Below, in pieces: positions 8,197-15,814 of a stretch of DNA of 15,814 bases. Made by a program: the position numbers and the translations under genes. The notes under the pieces were generated by a model. That model had not been told where the DNA came from. It saw only the letters and a program-made list of their open reading frames with translations, and did no database searches. Every line of letters begins with the position of its first letter. Positions within the stretch are counted from its first letter, which is position 1. The stretch covers positions 1-15,814 of the forward strand of contig QHRT01000254.1 in the NCBI GenBank assembly GCA_003220195.1, read 5' to 3'. This stretch comes from Candidatus Rokuibacteriota bacterium. GTDB lineage: Bacteria; Methylomirabilota; Methylomirabilia; Rokubacteriales; CSP1-6.

Positions 8197-8204
8197 CCCG
8201 GCCG

Positions 8205-9122
8205 TCACAACGCGCGCCGCGCCTCCTCGATGTCGCGGGAGATCTGGGCCCGCAACGCATCGACGGATGGAAACCTGGTTTCATCGCGAAGATGGTGAAG
8301 GAACGCGACCCGGACCCGCCGTCCGTAGAGATCACCGGAGAAGTCGAGCACGTGGGCCTCGATGCAGAGTGTGTCCTCCCCGAACGTCGGGCGGACGCCG
8401 ACGTTCACGACGGCATCGTGGTGCTCCCGTTCGAACTCAACCCGGCACGCGTAGACGCCCGCGGGAATCAGCGGGGTCAGTGACGGCTGAACGTTGGCGG
8501 TGGGGAACCCCAGCGTGCGGCCGCGCCCTGCGCCGGCCACGACGTCGCCGGTGATCGCGTACGGCCGCCCGAGGAAGCGCGCCGCGCGCTCCACGTTGCC
8601 GGCTTGGAGCGCCGCGCGGATCTCGCTCGACGAGACCGGCACCCCATCGACTTCGTACGCCGGCACCACATGAGTCCGGAAACCGAACCGGGCTCCGAGC
8701 GCATCGAGCAAGTGCGCGTTGCCGCGCGCCCCGCGCCCGAAGGTGTGGTTGTAGCCGACGACGATCTCGCGCGCGTGCAGCGAATCCAGCAGGACGTCCT
8801 TGACGAAGGCTTCGGGCTCCATCGCGGCGAGCGCTCGCGTGAACTCGAGCACGACGGTGCCATCGATGCCCGCCTCGCTGATCCAGGTCAGGCGGTCGTC
8901 CAGGGTCGCGATCGGCAACGGCGCGCGGCCCGGCTGCAGCACGTCCATCGGATGAGGCTCGAACGTGCACGCCACGGCGGGGACACCGAGCTCCCGCCCC
9001 CGCGCCACCGCGACGTCGAGAATCGCGCGATGGGCGAGATGGACGCCGTCGAACGTCCCCAGCGCGATCACCGACGCCGCGACGTCAGGCGCGAACGACC
9101 GGAGTCCCCGAACGATCCACAT
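8205..9122 (-). CDS. ribF: Bifunctional riboflavin kinase / FAD synthetase (RibF)
   Basis: Makes FMN from riboflavin (kinase) and FAD from FMN (adenylyltransferase). It is 305 residues, normal length. The N-terminal nucleotidyltransferase domain shows GTFDGVH at about 22-28 with the following histidine in HLAH; most homologues have HLGH, so one glycine is replaced by alanine. EPHPMDVL and VVGYNHTFGRGARG follow. The C-terminal kinase domain carries the GRGRTLGFPTAN phosphate-binding motif, NVGVRPTFG, HVLDFSGDLYG and RDETRFPSVDAL. The start is ATG at 9122, which gives the usual opening ahead of the GTFDGVH motif and overlaps the truB end by 38 nt; no strong Shine-Dalgarno is seen, suggesting coupled translation. 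The frame is intact. Confidence 0.96.
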   Translation of the reverse strand: MWIVRGLRSFAPDVAASVIALGTFDGVHLAHRAILDVAVARGRELGVPAVACTFEPHPMDVLQPGRAPLPIATLDDRLTWISEAGIDGTVVLEFTRALAAMEPEAFVKDVLLDSLHAREIVVGYNHTFGRGARGNAHLLDALGARFGFRTHVVPAYEVDGVPVSSSEIRAALQAGNVERAARFLGRPYAITGDVVAGAGRGRTLGFPTANVQPSLTPLIPAGVYACRVEFEREHHDAVVNVGVRPTFGEDTLCIEAHVLDFSGDLYGRRVRVAFLHHLRDETRFPSVDALRAQISRDIEEARRAL

Positions 9123-9981
9123 GGAACACCCGCGCAGGTCGAATGCGTGCGCCGTCTGGCGACATGACGCCGATACCGAGCAGCGTTCCGGCTGGTCCGT
9201 ACACCCGGATGCGTCCCGACACCGGCACGGCAGCCGGGACCGACTGACCATGGACGAACGAGCGGGCGTCGTCGGTGGCGAGATGGGCCGCCGGCCAGTG
9301 GCCGATCGCCGCGTCCGGCGGACGGAGAGCGCCGAGGACGGTCGCAGCCCGAATCTCCTCCCACGCGACCGCATCGTCGAGCGTGAAGGGCCCGACACGC
9401 GTCCGCACGAGTCGCTCGACAACCGCGCCGACACCCAGCGCGTCGCCCAGCTCGGCGACCAGCACGCGAACGTACGTGCCTTTTCCGCAGACGATCGTCA
9501 GGGTGGCCGTGTCCCGGAGGACCTCTTCGAGGACGATGCGATGGACGACGACGTCCCGCGGCTCGCGTTCGACCTCCACACCGCGCCGGGCCAGCTCGTA
9601 GAGCCGCTGCCCTTCGTGGTGGACCGCCGAGTACATCGGTGGAACCTGCCGGATGCGTCCGATGAACTGCCCGATGACGGAGGCGAGCTTCTCACGCGAC
9701 AGATCGCCGACCGGAACCCGCGTCAGGACGCGCCCGCCGATGTCGAGCGTGTCGGTCGTGGTGCCGAAGCGCGCGGTCACCCGGTATTCCTTGTCCTGGT
9801 CGAGGAGATACGGCATCAGCTTCGTCGCCTCGCCCACCAGCACCGGCAACACGCCGGAGGCACCAGGATCGAGCGTTCCCGCGTGACCGACACGCTGGAC
9901 ACGGAAAGCCCTTCGCACCGCCGCCACCACGTCGAACGACGTCACGCCGACCGGCTTTCTGACGACGAGGATGCCCGTCAT
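9085..9981 (-). CDS. truB: tRNA pseudouridine(55) synthase (TruB)
   Basis: Isomerises uridine 55 in the T-loop of tRNAs to pseudouridine. It has 298 residues. The N-terminal KPVGVTSFDVV motif is followed by GHAGTLDPGASGVLPV, where Asp38 is the catalytic aspartate. Further conserved parts are KEYRVTARFGTTTDTLD, QVPPMYSAVHHEGQRLYELAR and the CGKGTYVRVL segment, then RTRVGPFTLDDA. A C-terminal PUA-like tail is present. The ATG at 9981 forms an ATGA overlap with the stop of the upstream DHH phosphoesterase gene. All motifs are in one frame. The neighbourhood rbfA - DHH phosphoesterase - truB - ribF - rpsO is the common bacterial order. Confidence 0.97.
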   Translation of the reverse strand: MTGILVVRKPVGVTSFDVVAAVRRAFRVQRVGHAGTLDPGASGVLPVLVGEATKLMPYLLDQDKEYRVTARFGTTTDTLDIGGRVLTRVPVGDLSREKLASVIGQFIGRIRQVPPMYSAVHHEGQRLYELARRGVEVEREPRDVVVHRIVLEEVLRDTATLTIVCGKGTYVRVLVAELGDALGVGAVVERLVRTRVGPFTLDDAVAWEEIRAATVLGALRPPDAAIGHWPAAHLATDDARSFVHGQSVPAAVPVSGRIRVYGPAGTLLGIGVMSPDGARIRPARVFHVDRSGTPVVRA

Positions 9982-11018
9982 CTCGTCCGGGACTCCTCCG
10001 CGGCCTCCCGAATCGCCGTGGCCGCGACGGCGAGCACGTCGGCCGTGACCTTCCCGAGCGACCCGGCGACACTGCAGCCGGCGGCGTTGGGATGTCCGCC
10101 GCCACCGAACCGGTGCGCGATCCGGCTCACGTCGACGTCTCCCTTGCCGCGCAAGCTGATCTTCACCTGCCCGCCGCGCTCGCGGATCAGGCACGCGACC
10201 CGTACGGAGCCGATGGATCGCGGATAGTTGACGAGGTCTTCGGCCTCGACGAACCGCTCCTCCACCGAGCCCTCGGGCAACACGAGCCACGCCAGCCGCC
10301 CGTCGTCGGACAGCTCGACGCGCCTCAGCACGTCACCGAGAGCGCGAAGCGCGCCGGCGTCCCGCCGCTCGTAGAGCGCATTCGAGACCAGCGCCGGATC
10401 CGCACCGGCCGCGACGAGCTCCGCCGCGATGCGGAACGTCGCCGGGGTCACGTTCGAATACCGGAACGAGCCGGTGTCCGTATGAATCGCCGTGAAGAGA
10501 TTCGTCGCGATCCCCGGGGTGATCGGGATCCCGAGCTCGCGGAGGAGCGCGTAGACCAGCTCGCCGGTCGCTGCCGCGACGGGCTCGACCCAGTTCACGT
10601 GCCCATAGCGGCGATTGTCGGGGTGATGGTCGATGTTCACGACTGTGGACGCCGACGCCTTCGCCAGATCGATCAGCCCTTCCGTCCGCGCCGGATCGGG
10701 ACAGTCGGTCAGGACCGCGACGTCGAAGCGGCCGTCGAGGGCGGTCAGCGTCCGGTAGCGAGTCACCCCCGGCAGGAACGAGAGCACGGCCGGGGCGGGA
10801 TGCGGACCGCCGAGTGTCGCGGTCCAGCCGCGGTCCTCGAGCGCAAGACCGAGTGCGAGCAGGGTTCCGAGCACGTCGGCATCGGGATGAACGTGACCGA
10901 GCAGCAGCACACGGCCACGGTCACGGCGAAACGGGACGAGCACCTCCTCCGGTACCGGAACGGGGAGCGCAGGAGGGCGCGCGTCGCGGCCCGGCACATG
11001 CGCCTCGGAACGGCTCAC
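9978..11018 (-). CDS. nrnA: DHH/DHHA1 phosphoesterase, NrnA-type (oligoribonuclease / pAp phosphatase)
   Basis: Probable manganese-dependent phosphodiesterase that degrades very short RNAs (nanoRNA) and/or dephosphorylates pAp; related proteins also act on cyclic dinucleotides, so the exact substrate is not fixed by sequence. A start at GTG 11018 overlaps the rbfA stop as GTGA and gives 346 residues. Metal-binding motifs are HVHPDAD (His42, Asp46, Asp48; homologues usually have HxNPDGD), Asp105 in VLTDCPD, and DHH at 130-132. FTAIHTDTGSFRYSN follows. The C-terminal DHHA1 domain ends with the glycine-rich FGGGGHPNAAG at about 302-312. All core residues are present, so it should be active. The N-terminal stretch of about 30 residues is proline-rich and its start is less certain. 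Confidence 0.92.
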   Translation of the reverse strand: MSRSEAHVPGRDARPPALPVPVPEEVLVPFRRDRGRVLLLGHVHPDADVLGTLLALGLALEDRGWTATLGGPHPAPAVLSFLPGVTRYRTLTALDGRFDVAVLTDCPDPARTEGLIDLAKASASTVVNIDHHPDNRRYGHVNWVEPVAAATGELVYALLRELGIPITPGIATNLFTAIHTDTGSFRYSNVTPATFRIAAELVAAGADPALVSNALYERRDAGALRALGDVLRRVELSDDGRLAWLVLPEGSVEERFVEAEDLVNYPRSIGSVRVACLIRERGGQVKISLRGKGDVDVSRIAHRFGGGGHPNAAGCSVAGSLGKVTADVLAVAATAIREAAEESRTR

Positions 11019-11368
11019 GATTCGGCGGTATCGTCCAGCCGGCGCAACAAGTGCTGGATCCTGGCCGCATGCTCCATGGACCGATCGGCGCGGAACGTGA
11101 GCTCGGGGATGACCCGAAGATCGAGGTGCTGGCGGAGCCAGTTCCTCACGAAGCCGCGCGCACTGTCGAGCGCGCCAAGGGAGGCCGCCCACTGCGCTTC
11201 GTCGCCCAGCACGGAGACGAACACCTTGGCGACGCGCAGATCTTTCGACACCTCCACCGCCGTCACCGTGACGAACCCGAGCCGCGGGTCCTTCAGCTCC
11301 CGCTGGAGCAGCGTCGAGACCTCCTCCTTGATGAGCTGGTTCACCCGGTCCAGTCTTTTACCCTGCAT
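11015..11368 (-). CDS. rbfA: 30S ribosome-binding factor A (RbfA)
   Basis: Single KH-fold-like protein that binds immature 30S subunits and helps 16S rRNA 5'-end maturation, especially in the cold. It is about 117 residues, normal size, with the N-terminal helix RLDRVNQLIKEEVSTLLQREL, then DPRLGFVTVTAVEVSKDLRVAKVFVSVLG and the typical PELTFRADRSMEHAARIQHLL near the end. Two starts lie side by side: GTG at 11371 (GTGA overlap with the DUF503 stop) and ATG at 11368 (1-nt overlap). I prefer ATG because GGAG is 8 nt upstream of it. The stop overlaps the next gene's GTG. Confidence 0.95.
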   Translation of the reverse strand: MQGKRLDRVNQLIKEEVSTLLQRELKDPRLGFVTVTAVEVSKDLRVAKVFVSVLGDEAQWAASLGALDSARGFVRNWLRQHLDLRVIPELTFRADRSMEHAARIQHLLRRLDDTAES

Positions 11369-11580
11369 CACAGAATCTCCACCGAGATATCGCTCACGTA
11401 CCCGTCAACGTTGCCCTCGATGAAGTCCATGGCCTTCGAGACGACCTCGTTGGCGTGGCGGGAGTCGTGGGAGACGCAGGCGACGGCGAGGGTCGCCCGC
11501 TGCCAGACGTCGTGATGATCCACCTCGGCCACCGCGACCTCGAACCGCGCGCGCACCTTTTCCTTGAGGCCCTTCAGCAC
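11368..11580 (-). CDS. DUF503 family protein (YlxP-like), N-terminus missing
   Basis: Small protein of unknown function usually found between infB and rbfA and of about 90-95 residues. Here the core LKEKVRARFEVAVAEVDHHDVWQRATLAVACVS is well conserved and reaches a normal C-terminus. The first available start codon in frame is GTG at 11580, which gives only 70 residues. Conserved family sequence (RKGKRH, matching the usual SLKGKR) continues upstream in frame to about 11598 without any ATG, GTG or TTG before the infB stop at 11626. A strong GGAGGAGG lies at 11615-11608 but no suitable start follows. This suggests that the start codon and about 15-20 codons were lost by a deletion near 11600. 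The product may be made truncated from GTG 11580 or not at all. Confidence 0.82.
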   Translation of the reverse strand: MLKGLKEKVRARFEVAVAEVDHHDVWQRATLAVACVSHDSRHANEVVSKAMDFIEGNVDGYVSDISVEIL

Positions 11581-11625
11581 GTGCCGTTTACCCTTCCGGC
11601 GGACACCCCTCCTCCGTATCGCGCG

Positions 11626-14220
11626 CTACAGCGTTCGCGCGACTTCCTCGGTCGTGAAGATCTCCAGCAGGTCGCCGGCCTGGATGCCGTTGACGCCGTC
11701 GACGCCGATGCCGCAGTCCTGTCCGGCCAGGACCTCGCGGACCTCGTCCTTGAATCTCTTGAGCGACCCGACCGTGCCTTCGCCGATCACCGAGTCGCCG
11801 CGGCGGACCCGCACCTTGACGCCCCGCACGACCTTGCCTTCCTGCACGAACGAGCCGCAGATCGGTCCGAGCTTCGAGATCACGAAGATCTGGCGGACCT
11901 GCGCCACGCCGAAGCGCGTCTCGCGAATTTCCGGCGCGAGCATCCCGGCGAGCGCGGCCTTCAGGTCGTTGATGGCCTCGTAGATGACGTTGTAGTGGCG
12001 GACGTCGACGCCGTTCGCCTGCGCCTGCGCCGTCGCCTTCGGGTCGGCCTTCACGTTGAAGCCGAGCACGATCGCGTTCGAAGCCGAGGCGAGCATGACG
12101 TCGCTCTCGTTGATCGCGCCGACGGAGCTGTGGATGACCTTCAGCTTCACCTCGTCGGTGGAGAGCCGCTCCAGCGCTTCGGTGACGGCCTCGGCCGACC
12201 CCTGCACGTCCGCCTTGAGCACGAGCCGGAGTTCCTTCACCTCGCCGCTCTCGATCTGCCGATGCAGTCCTTCGAGCGTCACGCGCGTCACGGCCTTGAC
12301 CTTCAGCTTCTCGCGCTCCTGGCGCATCGCGGCGATCTGACGCGCCTTGCGCTCGTCGGACACCGCGACGATCACATCGCCCGCGGCCGGGACCCCGCCG
12401 AGCCCGAGGATCTCGACGGGATCCGACGGTCCCGCCGACTTCACCTTCTTGCCGGTCGCGTCGACGAGCGCGCGGATGCGTCCCGAGTACGAGCCCGCCA
12501 CGACGGCCTCGCCCTCCTTCAACGTCCCGCTCTGGATCAACGCGGTTGCGACGGGACCGCGCCCACGGTCCAGACGACTTTCGATGATGACGCCTTTCGC
12601 GCTCCGGTTCGGGTTGGCCCGGAGCTCCAGGACTTCCGCCTGAAGCGCCGTCATCTCGAGCAGCTGATCGACGCCGGTGCCCCGCTTCGCCGAGGTCGGC
12701 ACGTAGATCGTCTGCCCGCCCCACTCCTCGGGAATCAGCCCGAGATTCGCGAGCTCACGCTTGACCCGTTCGGCGTCGGCCTCGGGCTTGTCGACCTTGT
12801 TGACGGCGACGACCATCGGCACGTTCGCCGCCTTGGCGTGATTGATCGCTTCGACGGTCTGCGGCATGACGCCGTCGTCCGCGGCCACGACCAGGATCAC
12901 GATGTCGGTCACCTGCGCTCCCCGGGCGCGCATCGCCGTGAAGGCCTCGTGGCCGGGCGTGTCGAGGAACGTCACCTTCCCGTGGCCGGTGAGCACCTGG
13001 TAGGCGCCGATGTGCTGCGTGATGCCGCCGAATTCCTTTTCAGCCACCTTCGTACGCCGGATCGCGTCGAGCAGTGACGTCTTGCCGTGATCGACGTGCC
13101 CCATGACGGTGACAACCGGCGGACGGAGCGTGAGCTGCGAGCGATCGACGTCCTCGTCGTCGACGATGTCGCCTTCCAGCGAGCGCACCTCGACGTCGAA
13201 GCCGAACTTATCCGCGACGAGCTTCGCGGCGGTCGGATCGAGCAGTTCGTTCACGGTGGCCATGACGCCGAGCTCGAGCAGCGCCTTGATCACCTCGCCG
13301 GACTTCCGGCGCATCTTCTCTGCCAGCTCTGCCACGGTCACGGACTCCGGCACGCGGACGGTCTCGCGCCTGACTTCAACCGGCGGGGCTTCGACCGCGA
13401 ACGGTTCCAGCGGGACAATGACGGGAGCCGACGCCGCCACGGGTTCGAGCTCGACAGGTGACGGCGACGTGATCTGTGCCGCTGCCGGTTCCACCGTACG
13501 CGGTCGCTCCACGACCGGGCGCGGCGGCAGAGCCGGTCGCGGGGGCCCCACCGTCACGCGCGGCGGTGCGAACGGCCCGGCCGGCTGACGCCTGGGCGGT
13601 GTCGGCGCGGGCCGCTCGATCGGACGGAACGGGACGATCTTCGGCTCGGGCTTTCTCGGCGCTGGCGACGGGGCCACCGGCGGAGCAGGCGCAGGCGGCA
13701 CGGCCGGCGCGGCCGGCTTGATCATGGGCGCGGCGGGCTCGATCGCGGGCTCCACGGGTGCAACCTGGACTTCGGCGACCGGCTCGGGCTCGGGCCGTAC
13801 GACGACCGATGGCTCGATCGCGGCCGCTTCGCCTTCTACCGGCGGCGGCGCCGGAGCTGGTTTGATGATGGTCGCGGCCGGCTTGATCTCCGCCGGAGCT
13901 TCTTCGAGCGTCTTCGGCTTGCGCGCGCGTGACGGCGTCTTCGTCACCCCGGGCTCGGCCGCGGCAGCCTCGTCGCCCGCGCCCTCGACGACGACCTCGG
14001 CGGTCTTCGTCTTCCGAGGCCTTTTGGGTTTCGGCTCTTCCGTCGGCAGCTCGCGACCCTTGCCGAGCCGCACTCGCAGAGCATTGGCCAGCGCGGTGTC
14101 GACGGGGGTCATGGCGCGCACGCCCTTGTGCCCCATCTCCTCGGCGGCGAGCATCAAGTCTTTACTCGTCACCCCGAGCTCCTTCGCCAGATCGATCACT
14201 TTGATCTTCGCAGCGGCCAC
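11626..14220 (-). CDS. infB: Translation initiation factor IF-2
   Basis: GTPase that brings fMet-tRNA to the 30S P site and promotes subunit joining; 864 residues. An N-terminal IF2_N module (KVIDLAKELGVTSKDLMLAAE) is followed by a long low-complexity Pro/Ala/Glu/Val linker (about residues 95-285) and a second IF2_N-like module (VTVAELAEKMRRKSGEVIKAL, about 291-320). The G domain has GHVDHGKT (about 373), GGITQHIG, DTPGHEAF (about 420), NKVD (about 474) and SAK. Domains II-IV follow, with VKADVQGSAEAVTEAL and SSVGAINESDV, ending ...EEVARTL. I chose GTG at 14220 over the longer ATG at 14322 because it has a perfect AGGAGGTGA, lies 7 nt after the ylxR stop, and gives the standard opening. The frame is intact. 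Confidence 0.97.
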   Translation of the reverse strand: MAAAKIKVIDLAKELGVTSKDLMLAAEEMGHKGVRAMTPVDTALANALRVRLGKGRELPTEEPKPKRPRKTKTAEVVVEGAGDEAAAAEPGVTKTPSRARKPKTLEEAPAEIKPAATIIKPAPAPPPVEGEAAAIEPSVVVRPEPEPVAEVQVAPVEPAIEPAAPMIKPAAPAVPPAPAPPVAPSPAPRKPEPKIVPFRPIERPAPTPPRRQPAGPFAPPRVTVGPPRPALPPRPVVERPRTVEPAAAQITSPSPVELEPVAASAPVIVPLEPFAVEAPPVEVRRETVRVPESVTVAELAEKMRRKSGEVIKALLELGVMATVNELLDPTAAKLVADKFGFDVEVRSLEGDIVDDEDVDRSQLTLRPPVVTVMGHVDHGKTSLLDAIRRTKVAEKEFGGITQHIGAYQVLTGHGKVTFLDTPGHEAFTAMRARGAQVTDIVILVVAADDGVMPQTVEAINHAKAANVPMVVAVNKVDKPEADAERVKRELANLGLIPEEWGGQTIYVPTSAKRGTGVDQLLEMTALQAEVLELRANPNRSAKGVIIESRLDRGRGPVATALIQSGTLKEGEAVVAGSYSGRIRALVDATGKKVKSAGPSDPVEILGLGGVPAAGDVIVAVSDERKARQIAAMRQEREKLKVKAVTRVTLEGLHRQIESGEVKELRLVLKADVQGSAEAVTEALERLSTDEVKLKVIHSSVGAINESDVMLASASNAIVLGFNVKADPKATAQAQANGVDVRHYNVIYEAINDLKAALAGMLAPEIRETRFGVAQVRQIFVISKLGPICGSFVQEGKVVRGVKVRVRRGDSVIGEGTVGSLKRFKDEVREVLAGQDCGIGVDGVNGIQAGDLLEIFTTEEVARTL

Positions 14221-14227
14221 AGCCCCC

Positions 14228-14572
14228 TCACCTCCTGGCGGGGTCGGGCGAGCGTTCTGGCTCGTCCCGAGACCCCCTGTCGGCTCGATTTCCACTCGAC
14301 AGCGCCGTGGAAGCGCTGTCACGTTGCAGTACGGCGATCGTGACGTCCGGCGCCACGCGGCACGGCTTTCTCAGCGCATGAGTCAGCCGGCCCCCCTTGA
14401 CGGCGCGCTCCACGCACTCGGTGGTCGCGCACACGTACGCGCCGCGGCCGGGCGCACGGTGTCGGGTGTCGACCGTCACCACGCCGTCCGCGTCGCGCAC
14501 GAGCCGCACGAGCGCGAGCTTCGGTCTCCGCTCGCGACACCCGATACACGTCCGGACGGGCGTGGCCGTCAT
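14228..14572 (-). CDS. ylxR: YlxR family nucleic-acid-associated protein (DUF448)
   Basis: Small basic protein almost always found between nusA and infB. The fold is that of an RNA-binding protein, and regulatory or RNase P-associated roles have been proposed in other bacteria. The family core is visible: RTCIGCRERRPKLALVRLVR, then DTRHRAPGRGAYVC, and a second cysteine in ATTECVERAVKGGRLTHALR. It has 114 residues, a little longer than the usual 85-100, because of a C-terminal hydrophilic tail after VTIAVLQRDS. ATG 14572 overlaps the nusA stop as ATGA, and the last codons contain the infB Shine-Dalgarno. Its exact function here is unknown. Confidence 0.92.
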   Translation of the reverse strand: MTATPVRTCIGCRERRPKLALVRLVRDADGVVTVDTRHRAPGRGAYVCATTECVERAVKGGRLTHALRKPCRVAPDVTIAVLQRDSASTALSSGNRADRGSRDEPERSPDPARR

Positions 14573-15814
14573 GTCGTCCGCGGCTCGCCGTCCTCGGACG
14601 TCGTCGGGCCCGGCGTGAGCTCCGTCGGCTCGGCGGCGGGCTCCGGCTCCGGGGCAGCCGTACGAGCCTCCATCCAGCGCCGCGCGGCGGCGAACACCTC
14701 CTCGGCTCGATCCGCCACCTCGACGATGGTCCGCAGCTTCTCGACTCCGGCGTGCAGCACAGCGCGCGGCGACCGGAGCCCGGCCGCGAGCAGCGCCGCG
14801 ACCGCCTCGGGGCTCAGATCCGGCAGCGCCTCGGCGATGTCCACGTTGTCGAGCTCGCGCTCGGCGCGCTCGGCCTCCGCCTCGGCCTCGCTCTTGATAT
14901 CGATCCGCATGCCGGTCAGCTTCGCCGCGAGGCGCGCGTTCTGGCCCTTCTTCCCGATCGCGAGCGACAGCTGATTGTCCGGGACGATCACGACCGCGGA
15001 CGCTTGCCCTTCGGGCTCCGTCGGCTCCGCGATGGTCACGGACGAGACCTTCGCGGGGGACAAAGCGCGCGCCACGAACGTCGCGGGATCGTGCGACCAC
15101 TCGATGATGTCGATCTTCTCGCCGCGGAGCTCGCGGCTGATCACCTGGATCCGCGTGCCACGCAAGCCGACGCACGCGCCGATCGGATCGACGTCCCGCT
15201 TCGTAGACGCCACCGCGACTTTCGCGCGCTCGCCCGGCTCCCGGGCCGTCGCCCTCACCAGGACGATCCCTTCCTGGATCTCCGGAATCTCCGTCTCGAA
15301 GAGACGCGCCAGGTACCCGGGATGGGTGCGCGAGAGCGAGATCAGCGGGCCCTTCGCCGTGCGGCGCACCTCGAGCACGAACGCCCGGACCCGATCCCCC
15401 GGGTTGTAGCGCTCGCCCGGGATCTGCTCCCGCTCCGGCAGGATCGCCTCGGCCTTGCCGAGCTCGAGGATCACGTTGCGCTTTTCGATCCGGTGCACGA
15501 CGCCGCGGACGATCTGGCCCTCCTTGCCGGCGAACTCCGAGTAGATGCCCTCGCGCTCCGCGTCCCGGACGCGCTGCAGGATCACCTGACGCGCCGTCTG
15601 CGCGGCGATCCGGCCGAACTCCTGCGGCGGCCGCTCCTGTTCGAATTCGAGCTCGTCGTCGAACTGCGCCTGATCGTTCAGACGCTTGGCGTCGGCCAGG
15701 CTGATTTCCGTCTCGGAGTCGGTGACCTCTTCGACGACCTTCTTCCGGCACAGGAGGGTGATCGCGCCGGTTCTCCGGTCGATGTGCATGCGCAGATTGT
15801 CGGCGGCGCGGGCG
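14569..15814 (-). CDS. nusA: Transcription termination/antitermination factor NusA (5' end cut by the window)
   Basis: RNA polymerase-associated factor controlling pausing, termination and antitermination. The window lacks the first part of the N-terminal polymerase-binding domain (about 45-50 residues by comparison with the family); reading is open to 15814, with ARAADNLRMHIDRRTG at the edge. Visible are the end of the N-terminal domain (EISLADAKRLNDQAQFDDELE), an S1 domain (about 15545-15340, GQIVRGVVHRIEKRNVILEL), then KH1 and KH2 (DVDPIGACVGLRGTRIQ; LSLAIGKKGQNARLAAKLTG). A helical C-terminal segment and an acidic, proline-rich tail end at TGA 14569. The ylxR ATG overlaps this stop. No defects are seen in the visible part. 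Confidence 0.96.
   Translation of the reverse strand, partial: ARAADNLRMHIDRRTGAITLLCRKKVVEEVTDSETEISLADAKRLNDQAQFDDELEFEQERPPQEFGRIAAQTARQVILQRVRDAEREGIYSEFAGKEGQIVRGVVHRIEKRNVILELGKAEAILPEREQIPGERYNPGDRVRAFVLEVRRTAKGPLISLSRTHPGYLARLFETEIPEIQEGIVLVRATAREPGERAKVAVASTKRDVDPIGACVGLRGTRIQVISRELRGEKIDIIEWSHDPATFVARALSPAKVSSVTIAEPTEPEGQASAVVIVPDNQLSLAIGKKGQNARLAAKLTGMRIDIKSEAEAEAERAERELDNVDIAEALPDLSPEAVAALLAAGLRSPRAVLHAGVEKLRTIVEVADRAEEVFAAARRWMEARTAAPEPEPAAEPTELTPGPTTSEDGEPRTT

Noticed and set aside
11455..13077. 540-codon plus-strand open frame antisense to infB
   Set aside because: Composition dominated by Arg, Asp, His and Leu as expected for antisense reading of a high-GC gene; no recognisable domain, and infB is intact on the other strand.
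13400..14060. Repetitive-looking Pro/Ala/Glu stretch in infB as a possible repeat array
   Set aside because: It is the normal low-complexity linker between IF-2 N-terminal modules; no regular nucleotide repeat unit was found.
14221..14322. Longer IF-2 start at ATG 14322
   Set aside because: The extra 34 residues overlap ylxR and do not resemble IF-2; GTG 14220 has a perfect Shine-Dalgarno and the normal opening.

Overview
This window is a block of housekeeping genes from a high-GC bacterium. Every supported gene lies on the minus strand, so the biological order runs from position 15814 down to position 1: nusA (5' end cut off) - ylxR - infB - ylxP (DUF503) - rbfA - nrnA-type DHH phosphoesterase - truB - ribF - rpsO - pnp - M16 peptidase - purB - purS - purQ - purL (3' end cut off). 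There are no rRNA or tRNA genes, mobile elements or CRISPR arrays, and I recognise no defence or biosynthetic novelty locus. The high GC content, frequent GTG/TTG starts and gene order suggest an uncultured soil or groundwater lineage such as Methylomirabilota/Rokubacteria or a deltaproteobacterial relative. That placement is a low-confidence inference from composition and synteny only.

Region by region: positions 15814-8205 hold the transcription-termination and ribosome-maturation operon, packed with 4-nt start/stop overlaps (ATGA or GTGA) that imply translational coupling. At 8205-8057 there is the one clear regulatory gap: a candidate terminator after ribF, a sigma70-like promoter, an AT-rich leader and a hairpin that can hide the rpsO Shine-Dalgarno. 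Positions 8056-5595 are rpsO-pnp, the classical S15/PNPase pair. Positions 5602-4337 encode an M16 zinc peptidase that overlaps pnp. Positions 4340-1 hold purine genes, attached to the peptidase by a TTGA overlap: purB, then the three components of FGAM synthase (purS, purQ, purL). purC is not between purB and purS.

The most notable anomaly is a set of three lesions in conserved genes. pnp lost about 29 nt near 6651 and purL lost about 76 nt near 1397. Both losses are frame-shifting and remove conserved residues. The DUF503 gene lacks its conserved N-terminus and has no start codon at the expected place. All three look like clean small deletions rather than 1-nt errors. A shared assembly or amplification artefact in a metagenome-derived contig is the simplest explanation, but it needs read-level checking. 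The second point of interest is the rpsO leader, a candidate S15 autoregulatory RNA. Otherwise the window is ordinary core genome, and I do not see an undescribed multi-gene system in it.
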